Shown here: positions 11,587-22,963 of the stretch, piece after piece
How positions within the stretch are numbered: position 1 is the first letter of the stretch
How the letters are laid out: every line of letters begins with the position of its first letter
Source of the DNA: Sanderia malayensis
Lineage: Eukaryota; Cnidaria; Scyphozoa; Semaeostomeae; Pelagiidae
Assembly: GCA_013076295.1 (NCBI GenBank)
Contig: RQOL01000554.1
Coordinates: forward strand, 1-64,000
Reading direction: 5' to 3'
Length of the DNA stretch: 64,000 nucleotides
Notes under the pieces: generated by a model
Told to the model about the DNA's origin: nothing
The model's database searches: none
The model's input: the letters and a program-made list of their open reading frames with translations, nothing else
Translations under genes and position numbers: made by a program

Positions 11587-14500
11587 ATGCTAAGTGATTC
11601 AGTCGCCCCTATAGGAGAGCATATCTCAAGACAAAATGAAGACATAATTAATACTCAGGAGGAGCTTTCTGAATTAGAAGATTTAAATAGGCTGAGAAAC
11701 AAGTACCCAAATAATCCATTAATTGCATATTTAAATATAAATAGTCTAAGAAACAAGATATCCGAACTTAGAGAGATAATGCAGAAAGCTTTTCCAGATA
11801 TTATGGTAGTTGCAGAAACGAAACTAAGTAGTGATTTCCCAACTCAAAATTTCATTATCGAAAATTACCAAAGCCCATTACGAAGGGACAGAAATGAGCA
11901 TGGTGGAGGACTTATGCAATTTACTAGGAAAGGAGTTATATGTAACAGAGTTCCAACTTTAGAAAGCGATAATCTAGAAATGATCTGCACCGAGCTAAAT
12001 ATAAATAAAAAAAAGTGGGCCCTTTTCGCTGTTTACAGACCCCCTGCATCATCAAACATGACAGCATTCTTCCAAGAGTTATCATCTTGCGTGAATAAAG
12101 CTTTAGATAAGTACGAAAATGTTATCATTTATGGTGACATAAATATAGACTGGCAAAGTCGTAGGCACCCTGGTTTCGAGAACCTCAAAGAATTCTGCGA
12201 CGTTTTTGATCTTGAAAACTTAGTGAGGGGTAAAACCTGCTTTACAAGTAATCATAGTTCTTCCATAGACGTGATTCTTACAAATCGTAAACGGAACTTT
12301 CAAAAAACATCTGCTTTTGAAACCGGTTTAAGTGACTGTCATCTTATGGTCACAACGTGTATGAAGTCTTGCATTCCCCGACTCAAGCCCAAGAAGATTA
12401 CTTATAGAAGTTACAAAAAGTTCTCTACTGAAAATTTCCTATCTGATGTAAAAAATGCTAGCCTCGTATGTTTCTCAGACGATCCAAACTTTTGCTATGA
12501 GGATTTAGAAAATAAGTTTCACAAAATCATAGATAAACATGCCCCCCTGCGAACCAAAACTGTGAGGGGAAACGACGCACCCTTTATGAATAAAACATGG
12601 AGAAAAGAAATATATAACAGATCTCGCCTACAGAAAAAATTCAAGAAAAACCCCTCCAGAGAAAACGAGCTTAATTTCAAAAAGCAGAGGAATAAATGCG
12701 TCTCTCTCAGAAAAAAGGCGATCAAATCTCATTTCAACAAGGTGACGGAAAATGGGTTAATGACAAATAAAGATTTCTGGAATCTAGTGAAACCATTCCT
12801 GACAAATAAAGGGGGTTTATCAGGGAACGACATTTTGCTTGTAAAGGACGAGAAGATCATTACTGATGACCGTGAGCTTGCTGAGACTTTTAACGAACAT
12901 TACGTTAATATAGTCGAAAAATCAAGTGGGAAAAAACCACAAAGCTTAGCTGACATATATGAACAAACCAGTGATAGAGACATTGTGAGATTGATTCTTG
13001 AAAAATATGCAAACCATCCTAGTATCTTAGCTATAATCCAAAATCCAAAAAACAATTTTCCAACCTTTTCATTTCGTGCGGTTGAATCGAATGAAGTCAT
13101 GAAGTTTTTAAAAAAGGTAGATAGCAAAAAGTCAACAGGGGAAGATCAAATTCCGCCTAAGCTAGTGCTTTTAGCTTCTCGAGAACTTGCGGTACCGCTA
13201 ACAAATGCAATAAATAATAGTTTTAAGAAATGTCAGTTTCCAGACAAGGGGAAGCGAGCTGCTGTTACCCCCTTAGACAAGGGTGAGTCAGTTCGTACCA
13301 CAGAGAAAAACTTTCGACCTGTCAGCGTCTTAAACGCTTTTTCCAAAATCTATGAAAAAATAATCAAAGAGCAGCTCACTCCTCACCTTGACCATTGTCT
13401 TTCACAGTTCATAGCGGCGTACAGACATCAGTACAACACGCAACATGTCTTAATACGAATGATTGAAGAATTGAGACGTAATCTTGATAAAGATAATGTC
13501 GTAGGGGCCATTCTTATGGACCTTTCAAAGGCTTTCGACTGTATCCCGCATGATCTCCTGATTGCGAAATTGTCTGCCTATGGTTTTCATGAGGATGCGC
13601 TTGTTTATATTTATTCCTACCTGAAACGAAGACAACAATCGGTGCGAATCAATAACACCTACAGCACTTCCCAACTTGTGATCTCCGGGGTACCACAGGG
13701 GTCTGTTCTTGGTCCCATTTTATTTAACTTATATATTAATGACATTTTTCTCTATATAAAGAAAGCAACTCTGCATAATTACGCAGATGACAACACTTTG
13801 ACAGCTTTTTCAAACTCCTTCCCAAATCTGATTAGAATCTTAGAACAAGAATCAAATGTCGCAATCGACTGGTTGGAAAGGAACCAAATGATTGCGAACC
13901 CAGATAAATTTCATGCCCTACTTGTTAACAAAAGCAAGAACGACACAACTGGAAAAACAATAACCATACATGGGAAGCAGATAAAATCTGAAAACATAGT
14001 AAAACTATTGGGGGTAAAAATTGATCACAACCTAACTTTTGATGAACATATTTCCGATCTGTGCAGAAAAGCCGCTGCACAACTAAATGCATTAAAAAGA
14101 CTTCAGGGTTACATGGGTTTTGATGCCAAAAAGATATTGGTCCAAAGTTTTGTATGTTCGAACTTTAATTACTGCCCTTTAGTATGGCATTTTTCCTCTG
14201 CGAAATCTGTTGAAAAAATTGAGAAGATCCAAGAAAGAGCTCTCAAATTTCTTTTTAACGACACTACAAGCTCGTATGACACCTTACTTTCAAAAGCAGG
14301 AAAAAGCACAATGAGGATCAGCCGTCTCAGAACTCTTTGTATTGAAATTTATAAAACTGTCGCAAAGCTGAATCCCCCTTTTATACAAAACATTTTTAAA
14401 CTAAAACAAACAACAAGGTCAGCAAGGAATCCAAAAGAATTGATTCATCATAGACCAAACCAAGTAACATTTGGCTCGAAAAGTCTCTTGTCATTGGGAC

Positions 14501-14625
14501 CACAAATCTGGAATGCTTTGCCAAAAGAACTTAAAATGGCTGAAAATGTCCAAACTTTCAAGAGACAAATAAAACAGTGGAGCGGGCCAGCTTGTAAATG
14601 CCATGCTTGTATTGTATGCGGTTAA
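11587..14625 (+). CDS. LINE ORF2: APE-type endonuclease plus reverse transcriptase
   Basis: This 1012-residue ORF2 makes the nick and copies the element RNA at the target (target-primed reverse transcription). The N-terminal apurinic-like endonuclease runs from about residue 40 to 265. Visible motifs are NINSLRNK, the catalytic E in ETKL, YGDINID, and SDCHLM in the place of the usual SDH. The reverse transcriptase spans about residues 520-790: SKAFDCIPHDLL (motif A aspartate), SGVPQGSVLGP (motif B) and NYADDNTL (catalytic YADD). The C terminus has the WNALP-type motif common in CR1/L2/Jockey-group proteins. The frame is open throughout, so the copy is either young or selected. The variant SDC at the endonuclease histidine site should be compared with relatives before it is called defective. 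Confidence 0.95.
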   Translation: MLSDSVAPIGEHISRQNEDIINTQEELSELEDLNRLRNKYPNNPLIAYLNINSLRNKISELREIMQKAFPDIMVVAETKLSSDFPTQNFIIENYQSPLRRDRNEHGGGLMQFTRKGVICNRVPTLESDNLEMICTELNINKKKWALFAVYRPPASSNMTAFFQELSSCVNKALDKYENVIIYGDINIDWQSRRHPGFENLKEFCDVFDLENLVRGKTCFTSNHSSSIDVILTNRKRNFQKTSAFETGLSDCHLMVTTCMKSCIPRLKPKKITYRSYKKFSTENFLSDVKNASLVCFSDDPNFCYEDLENKFHKIIDKHAPLRTKTVRGNDAPFMNKTWRKEIYNRSRLQKKFKKNPSRENELNFKKQRNKCVSLRKKAIKSHFNKVTENGLMTNKDFWNLVKPFLTNKGGLSGNDILLVKDEKIITDDRELAETFNEHYVNIVEKSSGKKPQSLADIYEQTSDRDIVRLILEKYANHPSILAIIQNPKNNFPTFSFRAVESNEVMKFLKKVDSKKSTGEDQIPPKLVLLASRELAVPLTNAINNSFKKCQFPDKGKRAAVTPLDKGESVRTTEKNFRPVSVLNAFSKIYEKIIKEQLTPHLDHCLSQFIAAYRHQYNTQHVLIRMIEELRRNLDKDNVVGAILMDLSKAFDCIPHDLLIAKLSAYGFHEDALVYIYSYLKRRQQSVRINNTYSTSQLVISGVPQGSVLGPILFNLYINDIFLYIKKATLHNYADDNTLTAFSNSFPNLIRILEQESNVAIDWLERNQMIANPDKFHALLVNKSKNDTTGKTITIHGKQIKSENIVKLLGVKIDHNLTFDEHISDLCRKAAAQLNALKRLQGYMGFDAKKILVQSFVCSNFNYCPLVWHFSSAKSVEKIEKIQERALKFLFNDTTSSYDTLLSKAGKSTMRISRLRTLCIEIYKTVAKLNPPFIQNIFKLKQTTRSARNPKELIHHRPNQVTFGSKSLLSLGPQIWNALPKELKMAENVQTFKRQIKQWSGPACKCHACIVCG

Positions 14626-14872
14626 ATTGTCTCCTCATTTCGTAATAAATTATGGTAGTTAAGTAATTAACTTGAATGAGCATTGTATGTAGTCATTCAA
14701 CTTAAATGAGGATTGTATGTAGTCATCCCCGCTTGTATTGTATGCGGTTAATTTGTCTCCTCATTCGTAATAAATTATGGTAGTTAAATATTCGATTTAG
14801 ATTAGTTTTTCTGTAAAGCTATTAGAGATATCGAATTAAAATAAGATGACAAACAAACAAACAAACAAACAA
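14604..14872 (+). repeat. LINE 3' UTR with internal duplication and ACAA tail
   Basis: The block CTTGTATTGTATGCGGTTAA through TATGGTAGTTAA occurs twice (14604-14661 and 14731-14787). Between the copies, a 27-bp AATGAGNATTGTATGTAGTCAT unit is also doubled (14670-14696 and 14700-14726). The first copy includes the ORF2 stop. The element ends in (ACAA)n at about 14849-14872, a CR1/L2-type 3' microsatellite end. Confidence 0.85.
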
Positions 14873-16400
14873 GTAATAATGATTACTACCAAACAGAACA
14901 ATTGGAGTATACATAGATAGAGTCCAAAAAGTTGTTTGGGTGATTTCGAACAGAAATACGAAGCAATGAAATACTAAATTAGACCTTCATTTATCAAAAT
15001 ATTTAACAAAAAGACGATGATATGACTAGAAATAAAAGAAAAAGCCCACTTTTGTATCCATACGCATTATAGAAAATACCAAGAGAAACATAATAACGCA
15101 AGAAAAATTAATAAATTCAATTAATAGACATCAATTAAACCTAGTACATTACGTAAGAATTGATAGAAAACATACCCATGTGTTTTAAATGGAAAACTAA
15201 ACAAAAATTGAAACTTATAAGCTTCCTCCTTCTATGGGGTAAGCAAAAGGAAGTACCCGTAAGAAAGCGTGTGGCACGTTTTTAAACAACCGGTGAAGGC
15301 CTTTGAGCACTTTGTATCAGTGAAGTTCCTTCGCCCCGCAAAGGTCAGCTTCCATGAAATTACATACTTCTACAACTATTGCAATAATCATTTTTTGCCA
15401 GTCACAGTAGCAACAACAACAACAAATTAAAACTTGAAGAGCACATTAAGTCAAATCTACAATCACCAAATCGCAAACACAATTCCTGCACATATCTGGC
15501 TACTATCGGCTTACTTCCGATTATCTGGTTATTATCTTGTCAACTAAATGTCATCAGAAATCAACTGTCATGGCTGAAGGCATTGAGGCTTGGTTGAACT
15601 GTAGATAATGAATTAGATATTCCTAATTCAGAAACGCTAAAAATGTGAACGATTATCTTATAGTGTATACGCGCCATTTAGATAAAATTTTAGATAATAC
15701 AGTTTAAAGCATCATGAGTTAATTATAACCAGCGAGAAATGTTGGAAGCGGTGAAATCTTTACGTATGTTTCTCTCTTAATTTGACACATTATGCTAGAA
15801 TGAAATCATAAACCTTTGATTCTATTCATCAAGATTTCAAAGTACGAGTTGGCGGTTTTCTTCTTGCGGCTAATTGGAATTTAGATGTCTTATTATATTT
15901 TAGATGTTACACAAGCAGATATCTATCAGACAGGTTTTTTGTTGTAGCTATGTCTGGAGGAATATACAATTTATTATCTACAGTGAAACCAGGCCTTTAT
16001 AAAAAATCACTTATAGCTCTTATGATACAATGCATCATATGACGTGTTTTAATTTCTCCAACTAAAAATAAGGTAAACACGTGCAATTTGCTGGCATAAA
16101 AACAAGATTATTAGTGGGCATTGTATATAGAAGCAAAAATGCTATATAATATCATGTTTTACAAATACATCTGCAAAGGCTGTATATCACCATTCCTTCT
16201 TGAAACCCTCCTTTATTCTTTGCTGACGCTTTTCTTTTTAATCCTTTTCTCTTTTGGAATGTCCATCTTTGTATTTAAATGCTCGAGGCATTTCAAAATG
16301 CTGCCACCCTGCCTTGGACTTGTGTGGAAAAGCAAACGCTAAAAACGAGATACTGACAAATTGTAATTTGAGAAACATAAATCTATTATTGCGTTAGATA
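14873..16400. other. Non-coding AT-rich stretch
   Basis: No exon, RNA gene or transposon end is recognised. A short CAACAACAACAACAAA run lies at about 15410-15427. The sequence may include further 3' exons of the minus-strand zinc-finger gene, but I could not identify any. Confidence 0.35.
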
Positions 16401-17525
16401 CCTTAAGTGTATTTAAATTCGCGCTGTAGTACTGCGCGAAAATTGAGCTGCACGAAAAAGCCCACGCATATGCAATTTAACGAGAAAGTATTTTACGCTG
16501 TGTGTTCTGAAAAGTAACAAACCTTTTTATTACTTTAAAAGTCAATATCAGTAAAATCTTGGTCGTTGAATTGAATTTGATCCGGTTCGGTATAGTAAGA
16601 GTTTACTTTCTCTTTAATATAGTCGAAACTCCCGCCCACAGGTTTAAAAATCGTCAAGACAACCGGACTGAAGATGTGAAACAGTTGGTGCATAAAAATA
16701 AAGAAAAGATGGTTCCAGTGCCAAGCAACATGACCCATATTTACCAGCCCCTTCATCTCGCAGTGAATAGAAGTTGCAAGGCATTTCTCCGTAAACAATG
16801 GTGATTTTTAAAAAAATTAACAAGGTCTCCAAAAGCAACTCCGCCGCAGTGGGTGTGAATTCTTCTTACCACGCCCATATTTTCATTGCCGCAAATATGA
16901 AAACGAGTGCTCACAAAAACCAAGCAATGTAGGCAAAATTTCGAAACGATTTTATCATTATTGTCGTTTTCATTTTATGACCGTTTCCGAGTCAAAGCGA
17001 TAATTAACATCTGGCATGCAACTGACCTCGCAATCTTTACAAATGAGGCCTTTAAACTTTAACTTCTGGATAACGGAAATTTTCCAAAGCACAATTAACA
17101 AAAATTATTTCAACTCAGCATTCATATTTTATGAATTGAAAGTAGTTGCGAAGCAGAACAAGTAAAAGTAGACTTGAAAATATTTTGAAGCCGATACAGG
17201 CAAAGTGGTTGACCTCGTTTTATGACCGCATGCAAAATCGACCAGATATAGCAGTGAAAGGGTTTAAGAGGGCTGGGATTATAGATTTCCCAACAAAAAG
17301 CGCCAGCATGAAGGCCCATTCTTATAAAAAGGTAACTTTTAGTCAAGAGAAACTTTCAAAAACATAATTTCTTTTGAACAGAATTGTTGTATCATCCTGT
17401 CTACTTTCTCGTGTGCGCGAAGTTAAGACCACGCGAAAGTATGAAAGATTTATGCGCGAATTTAAAATGCGCGAATTCAAGTACGCGCTAATTATAATAC
17501 ACCACAAAATTTAATACACCTAAGG
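16401..17525 (+). mobile_element. Pogo-type DNA transposon relic, 1125 bp
   Basis: Inverted ends CCTTAAGTGTATT and CCTTAGGTGTATT lie against TA on both sides (16399-16400, 17526-17527), as in Tc/mariner/pogo elements. Two plus-strand coding remnants carry pogo/jerky DDE transposase signatures. At about 16700-16800 the peptide PSNMTHIYQPLHLAVN matches the conserved block after the second catalytic aspartate. At about 17190-17290 it reads AKWLTSFYDRM and FKRAGIID, the conserved C-terminal region. The stretch between them and the N-terminal half with the DNA-binding domain are missing, so the copy is dead and internally deleted. Subterminal CGCG-containing motifs (GCGCGAA) recur near both ends. 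Confidence 0.8.
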
Positions 17526-17553
17526 TATGTTGAAATTCTGAGAAGCAACTTAC

Positions 17554-20500
17554 GTATCCACCATCACAATCGGCCATGTCTGGGAATTCCCTCACCAAGT
17601 GGCTTGCCAATTGTTTTTTTAAAACAGTGCTTGGATAACTGAAACATATTAGACTATTAATAACGCACAAACACAAACACTGTTAGGTATACTCTCCTAT
17701 AGGTAATATAAAAATTTTTTTAGATCTGCAGGTAATACTTACAACTCATTTTTCTGACCAAGATTTCTTTCTTGATGTTGTCTGTAAAGGTATTGGCAGT
17801 GCTCCCTGCAGACAAGTTTTTTTATCTTTGATGGCATCTCTGCTCCCTCCATATATTTCTTTAATTCGTCCTTACTTAAATGATGCTGTAATATTTTAGT
17901 TGTGTCGTACTCTATGGACTAAACATAAGTATATATTGTCATAGCTACAACGGTAAGAAGATTTTGAAAATTTAAAATGAAGAAGTCGGTTAGTGGGATT
18001 TTACACATACAGATTTGTAGGACACAACCATTTGAGAGTTTTCCATTTTTTCTTTTTGTTGAGCTTGTTGCTGCTGACAAAACAAGAAAATAGCTTTGGA
18101 ATATTGTGCAGACGCAGTGATATTTGTGTATAACAATTTATTACCTTACAACATTCACAAACTTTATAACGAGATATACTTGTAACAGCTCGCTTTCACA
18201 ATAATACAACTTTCGCCGAAAATCACAATCCAGATATTAAGATCTTCATATCAACATGTTTTCTCACCAAATCTATCCTGTCCTTAGATACTCACCTTGT
18301 CACTTTCTTTCATATCCTGATTCAATTCTGATTGTTAATTTTATGTATATAGATGGATTAGGCAGTTCGATTGCAGTTATAACACAAAAAAGACTTTTTA
18401 GTTGCTCTGAACCTTCAAGCAAAGACTTGCAAACTCTTTCACCCTCTTTAGTAAAATCTATTATGCGAACAATAGACGCTATACTAAATACTTACCATGG
18501 CAACTGAAAAAGCTCTGGCCATTACCTCAGGGGTTAAAAGGTGTTGCTGTTCTAAAAACAAAATAGTTAGGATGTTCTTATAAATAAAGGCAAAATTGAA
18601 TGTCAGTAGCAATTTAGTTAAAATGTTCAATTGTTGGAAAGGTTGTTTTTATTTGATAACAGCAATGTATTATTTACCAGTTACTGGAAAGGATAGCAGC
18701 CAAAATAATAAAACCCACGGCATGAGTGTTCCTAAAAAATGTAGTTCCTTACCAAAAACGTTTGTTGGCCACGTGCTACTACCAGACACAGGCTCTTTCA
18801 TCTCGGGCTCGGCCAATGATTCTTGGGAGAAAATAAAATGTCAGAGTGAAAAGGGGATAAGGTTACGCGTCGCTCGCGTTTCGCGTAAAGTTTCACTAGA
18901 TGCAATTAATTTTCAGTATGGTATTACACAATTGGTTTATTCTGATAATATCCTAGTTCAATACGTTGCGTTCTTGTATTTAGGGCAATAAAAGACCATA
19001 TCTAGTCCGGCAAGCTCACAGTAAGGAAATAAACTTACTGTCAGGTGCCCCCTCGTCGTCATCTAAATGAATATTATCCTTAGTTGGTTGAAGAACTTGC
19101 GAGCAACCTAAAATAGAACCCCTCCCAGGGGTTTTAGGGAGCAAGGGAGATTGCTCAATTATTTTTAGGGAGACGGGGAGATCGCAAAATTATTTTCAGG
19201 GAGCTGGGAGCCTAGCTCTACATTTTAGGGATCAGGGAGATCCCGTTTTTTATTTCTTTGTTGTCACTGATTTGCCTGCAAAAACCGGTCGGTCTCCCTG
19301 TGCGCCCTCTGTCTCATGAAATGCATCCTGACGCTTGTTGTGGAGAATACATTCTCAGAGATGAGAAGTGGTGCAACCGACATGCCCATGCAACTTGAGT
19401 TCGATTATCGGCTAAGCAGGGCCATCAAAGAAAGATTGAAGCGACAGTGCGCTACACCATTTGCATATTTTACTGCCCCGAAGTCCTTCTACCCTCACAC
19501 CTTCACGTCGACAAATTATAAGGATCTTCCAAAGCTGCGCCCACCAAAGCCTCGAGCACTGTCTGCAAGGCAGGTCAACGAGATGAGGAACTGGAGAGCT
19601 ATGTATGGCCAAAGTGTTCCCCCAGAAAACGGTGCGAAATATGACAACAAAGGACAACCCTGGTACCCTGCCAATCAACCTATATGCAGCCAACTCTCCC
19701 CCTGTTGAGCCACTCGATTTTTCAGCTCTAAGTCAAGCGCCAGCTGTTGGAGCGCCGCAGACGAACAGTCGACCAGAAACGCTATATGAGCAAGGCCAGT
19801 TTGTCTGTGTACGGGGTAATCGAAATGTCTTGTTCGTTATAGCCTCCCTTCAAGAGGATGCACTTGTTGGCGGAAAGAGGGTGAGAGCTAGCGTGTACAG
19901 CCAGGATCCCTTTAATCCCATTTTATTTACAGAAAATGCAGAGAAATCTGTTGAAGTCATTAACATCTTGTGCGTTATAACTAATTGTCATTTAAAAAAT
20001 GGCACGTTAGAACTTGAGGAGGGAGATCTTATCCTCCTTCTTGAACAGCTGCAAACTACAAACGAATTGATCACTGTCATGGAGGCAGCTGATTTGTCTG
20101 CCGAAGAAGCAAACGCTGATAGTGAGCAACCGCGAACAAGGAGTTCAAGGGGAAGAAAGAGGCGATTTGAAGAACACTTCTACTATTATGAATAACTTGT
20201 TTCGTACCCCAAAATAGAGGTGATTGTCAAGTAGCAAGGGTTTTTGGGAGCAAAGCAAAATATTTATAGGGATCAAGGGAGCGAAGCAAAAATTTTGGGG
20301 ATCACGGGAGCATAGAGAAAAAACATTTTGGGGAGCATTTGAATTTATTTATGGGGATCAAGGGAGAAAATGCAAAAACAAATAGGGATCAAGGGAGCAT
20401 ATACCCCCCCTGGGAGGGGCTCAAAATAAAAGGCATCGAAATATGACGTTTATCAAATAGCTTTATTTTTCTAATATCCTATCCCGATTCGCTGCATCCT

Positions 20501-21063
20501 GGTACTTAAGACAAGAAATGATAATGTCTTGTCTAGCTAAAACGACAGTAAAGTAGGTACTGAACTTACTGTCGTGTGCCTTCTCCCCGTGGCCTGAATG
20601 AATATTATTTCTAGTTGGTTTTGGTTGAAGAACTTGCGAGAAACCTGAAAATAAGCCATTGACAAATGACGTATTTAAGATAGCATAACTTTCATAATAT
20701 CCTATCCCAATACGCTGTATCCTGATATTCAAGACAAGAAATGATAATGTTTACTCTGGTTAAAACGACTGTGAAGTACTAAACTTACTGTCATGTGCCT
20801 TCTCCTCAAAATCCAAATGAATATTATCCGTAGTTGGTTGAAGAATTTGCGAGTAACCTGAAATAATGTTTATCAAATAGATTATTTTCCTAATATGCTA
20901 TTCCAATATGTATCGTCCTGATAATTAAAACGAGAAATTATAACGGCTAGAAAAATATTTTACCCTCCGCGTCTCCTTTGGCTTCCTTGCTCTCATGCAA
21001 CATTTGTAAATGCTTTCTAAATTTTCTGCCAGTTTTTGTCTGGTATGGGCAAGAACCACAAGA
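17554..21063 (-). CDS. Multi-exon zinc-finger gene with a triplicated exon (partial)
   Basis: Nine minus-strand exons with good GT-AG sites and matching phases are visible: 21063-20964, 20857-20789, 20644-20570, 19107-19039, 18821-18753, 18551-18496, 18070-18011, 17918-17743 and 17638-17554. The first encodes a C2H2-like finger (CGSC, then HLQMLH). The next three are tandem copies of one 69-75 nt exon encoding S-x-S-Q-hydrophobic-LQP and NIH. The last two encode a helical segment containing KIKKLVCREHCQYLY and ASHLVREFPDM. I do not recognise this product; similar C-terminal segments occur, to my recollection, in uncharacterised invertebrate proteins. The 5' exons with the start and the 3' end are not found. 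Two transposons lie in introns (19116-20422, and 16401-17525 just after the last exon seen). Splice models are by eye. Confidence 0.6.
19116..20422 (+). mobile_element. 1.3 kb DNA transposon of unknown superfamily
   Basis: The inverted ends are GAACCCCTCCCAGGGG and GAGCCCCTCCCAGGGG. They are flanked by AAAATA on each side (19110-19115 and 20423-20428), suggesting a 6-bp target duplication. Subterminal regions at both ends carry many copies of a GGGATCAAGGGAGC-type motif, plausible transposase binding sites. The interior codes for about 290 residues in two overlapping frames (see next entry). The element sits in the intron between the third and fourth repeat exons of the zinc-finger gene. Confidence 0.7.
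19316..20195 (+). pseudogene. Transposase-like fragment in two frames
   Basis: Reading frame 19316-19708 begins with ENTFSEMRSGATDMP and continues with FAYFTAPKSFYPH. Frame 19605-20195 continues in a coding style with a leucine-rich acidic segment and ends in a basic RGRKRRFEE stretch. The overlap near 19605-19708 suggests one protein broken by a frameshift around 19670-19700. It lies between inverted repeats, so it is most likely the C-terminal half of a transposase. I do not recognise the superfamily, and no DDE triad can be pointed to with confidence. Confidence 0.5.
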
Positions 21064-22760
21064 CTGTAAATGAAGCCAACAAGTATATAGCTTTATATAT
21101 TTTATCAATAGTTCAATGGAGAAGAACAAATTTCTATTTGATAAAAGCTATAAAAATTCATGAGAATGTTTCAGTTACCAGTATTTGCTTAGTTAAGCCA
21201 GATCTAGGGATACTTATCCGATGGAAGATCCTTAAATGCTGCATAAACTGTTTACTAGATATATTTATAAAACATCGTGTACAATAATTGCATGTTGTGC
21301 TGATTTCTTTTTCATTTTTTTTGCTTGTTTGCTCCATCTCTCTGGCAATTAGGACTCGTTGAAGTTTTAGCGAGTGTTATAAGTTTTGAATATTGCAGTA
21401 TAATGCAATTTAAGCCACGCAAAAATGAACTCACTAATTCATAGCAATTTAAACTCATTTCAGCAAATGCATCCCATGAGGCTAAAGGAATTCCAGGCCG
21501 TATCCACAAGGTGTGTTTTATCCAATGCGTGCCTGGCAACCCGAATAACATATATCCACAGGGAGTAGTAATATCCGAAGGTCTGTGCTTCGGAAACGCT
21601 GTCTGACTTGGCACCTCTTTTGTTTCCTATGTATGAGCTCACCGCCAGCCAATAATTTTTCAATAATCTGAAAACAACATCAAATCCACAGCAATCACAT
21701 TCATGTTAATGTTATTTTAAGAAATTTGGTGGCCAACCTGCTGGCATGGATTACTTTAGTAGCAAACACATTTACTGTCGGTGATCACGAAGTGCGGTTA
21801 GAATTTCAACAGGTAAAGCAGGCAGTACTACCAAGGGGCTATTACTAAAAGCGGGAACGGGGAACGGTCGGGGAACGGAATAGCCTGGGAACGACCGGGG
21901 AACGGTCGGGGAATAACCTGGGAACGACCGGAGACGGTCGGGGAACGGAAGTATGAAACCGTTTGAAATTTACCAGTTAAATAAATGCGGAAACGTTTAT
22001 AGAACGTTACGAAACGTTTATCTATTACAACTGTAAATAAAATTTACAGTCTTAACAGGTAAACAAGGTAAACTTTATAGTTTTAATGTATGTAAACAAG
22101 GAAAGACCAGATGCATTTTGTGAATGTGAATATCGCCCGCTCTGATGACTTTCGATTCGCTGTTTGTATCATCACTCCGTCCAATGCAAGCTGTCAATGA
22201 TGTCTGTTCAACACCAATAATTTAGTGGTGAGGGGGTAGACTGTAATTCAGAATTAATGACTCGTCTAACCAATAACATATAATGAAAAAATATACTATG
22301 CCCCATGAAACAAGCTCGAAGAATGAAATAACAAAAAATACACTTTAAAACCAAGAATATACAGAATTCAATATATAAGACATGTAGAATTAGAATATAG
22401 GATTTTTTAAAATTTATTGAGATTTATTTCATAAGAAAATGTCAACAGAACAGAACAGTATAATAAACGAAAATATGAGTAACCAGAAAATGAGATTAAG
22501 CTTACACCAGAAAATTAACATCAAACCCAAAGTCAGGAGATAACCGTTTTGCCGTGTTTTGCCGAAAGAAATGCAATGCAATCTCTGTTTATGGCAGTCA
22601 TTTGACCACAGAAATTTGGGTATTTTAACAAAATGCAATTAATCTTACAAAATGAAAATGAACGTTTTGCGGATACGGTCTGCAATTGCAAACCAATTGT
22701 CCTGATGTTCGGTCGCGATAGAAGTAGTATAGGGAGGCTAACGACCATATGGACTTTTTT
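21064..22760. other. Stretch without a supported gene; G-rich minisatellite
   Basis: At 21851-21950 there is a GGGGAACGGTCG / GGGAACGACCG minisatellite of about 100 bp whose units occur in both orientations. On the minus strand at about 21500-21665 there is a codon-like segment after a possible splice acceptor (about 55 residues, basic, ending in an in-frame stop). I cannot assign it. It could be an upstream exon of the zinc-finger gene. Confidence 0.35.
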
Positions 22761-22854
22761 AATGTTTAAGAGCGGCGCGGTTTTTAAATGTTTAAGGAAA
22801 AGGCGCGGAAGTTTGAATGTTTAAGGAAAAGGTGTGGAAGTTTGAATGTTTAAG
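22761..22854 (+). promoter_or_regulatory. Iterated AATGTTTAAG motifs upstream of the Fic gene
   Basis: AATGTTTAAG occurs four times (22761, 22787, 22816, 22845) at 26-29 bp spacing. It is followed by a GGAAAAGG(C/T)G(C/T)GGAA segment in the middle units. The array is about 110 bp in front of the first coding ORF of the cassette. Regular spacing suggests protein binding sites or a simple minisatellite; function is unproven. Confidence 0.5.
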
Positions 22855-22963
22855 CTGCGGATTAGGCGGGGGTTGAAATTATTTTGGAAAATGAACATGT
22901 TGACTCGGGTTTCTGGAGATGATTTAAATTATTTTAAAGTATAAAAAAAGAATTTGTTATTTT

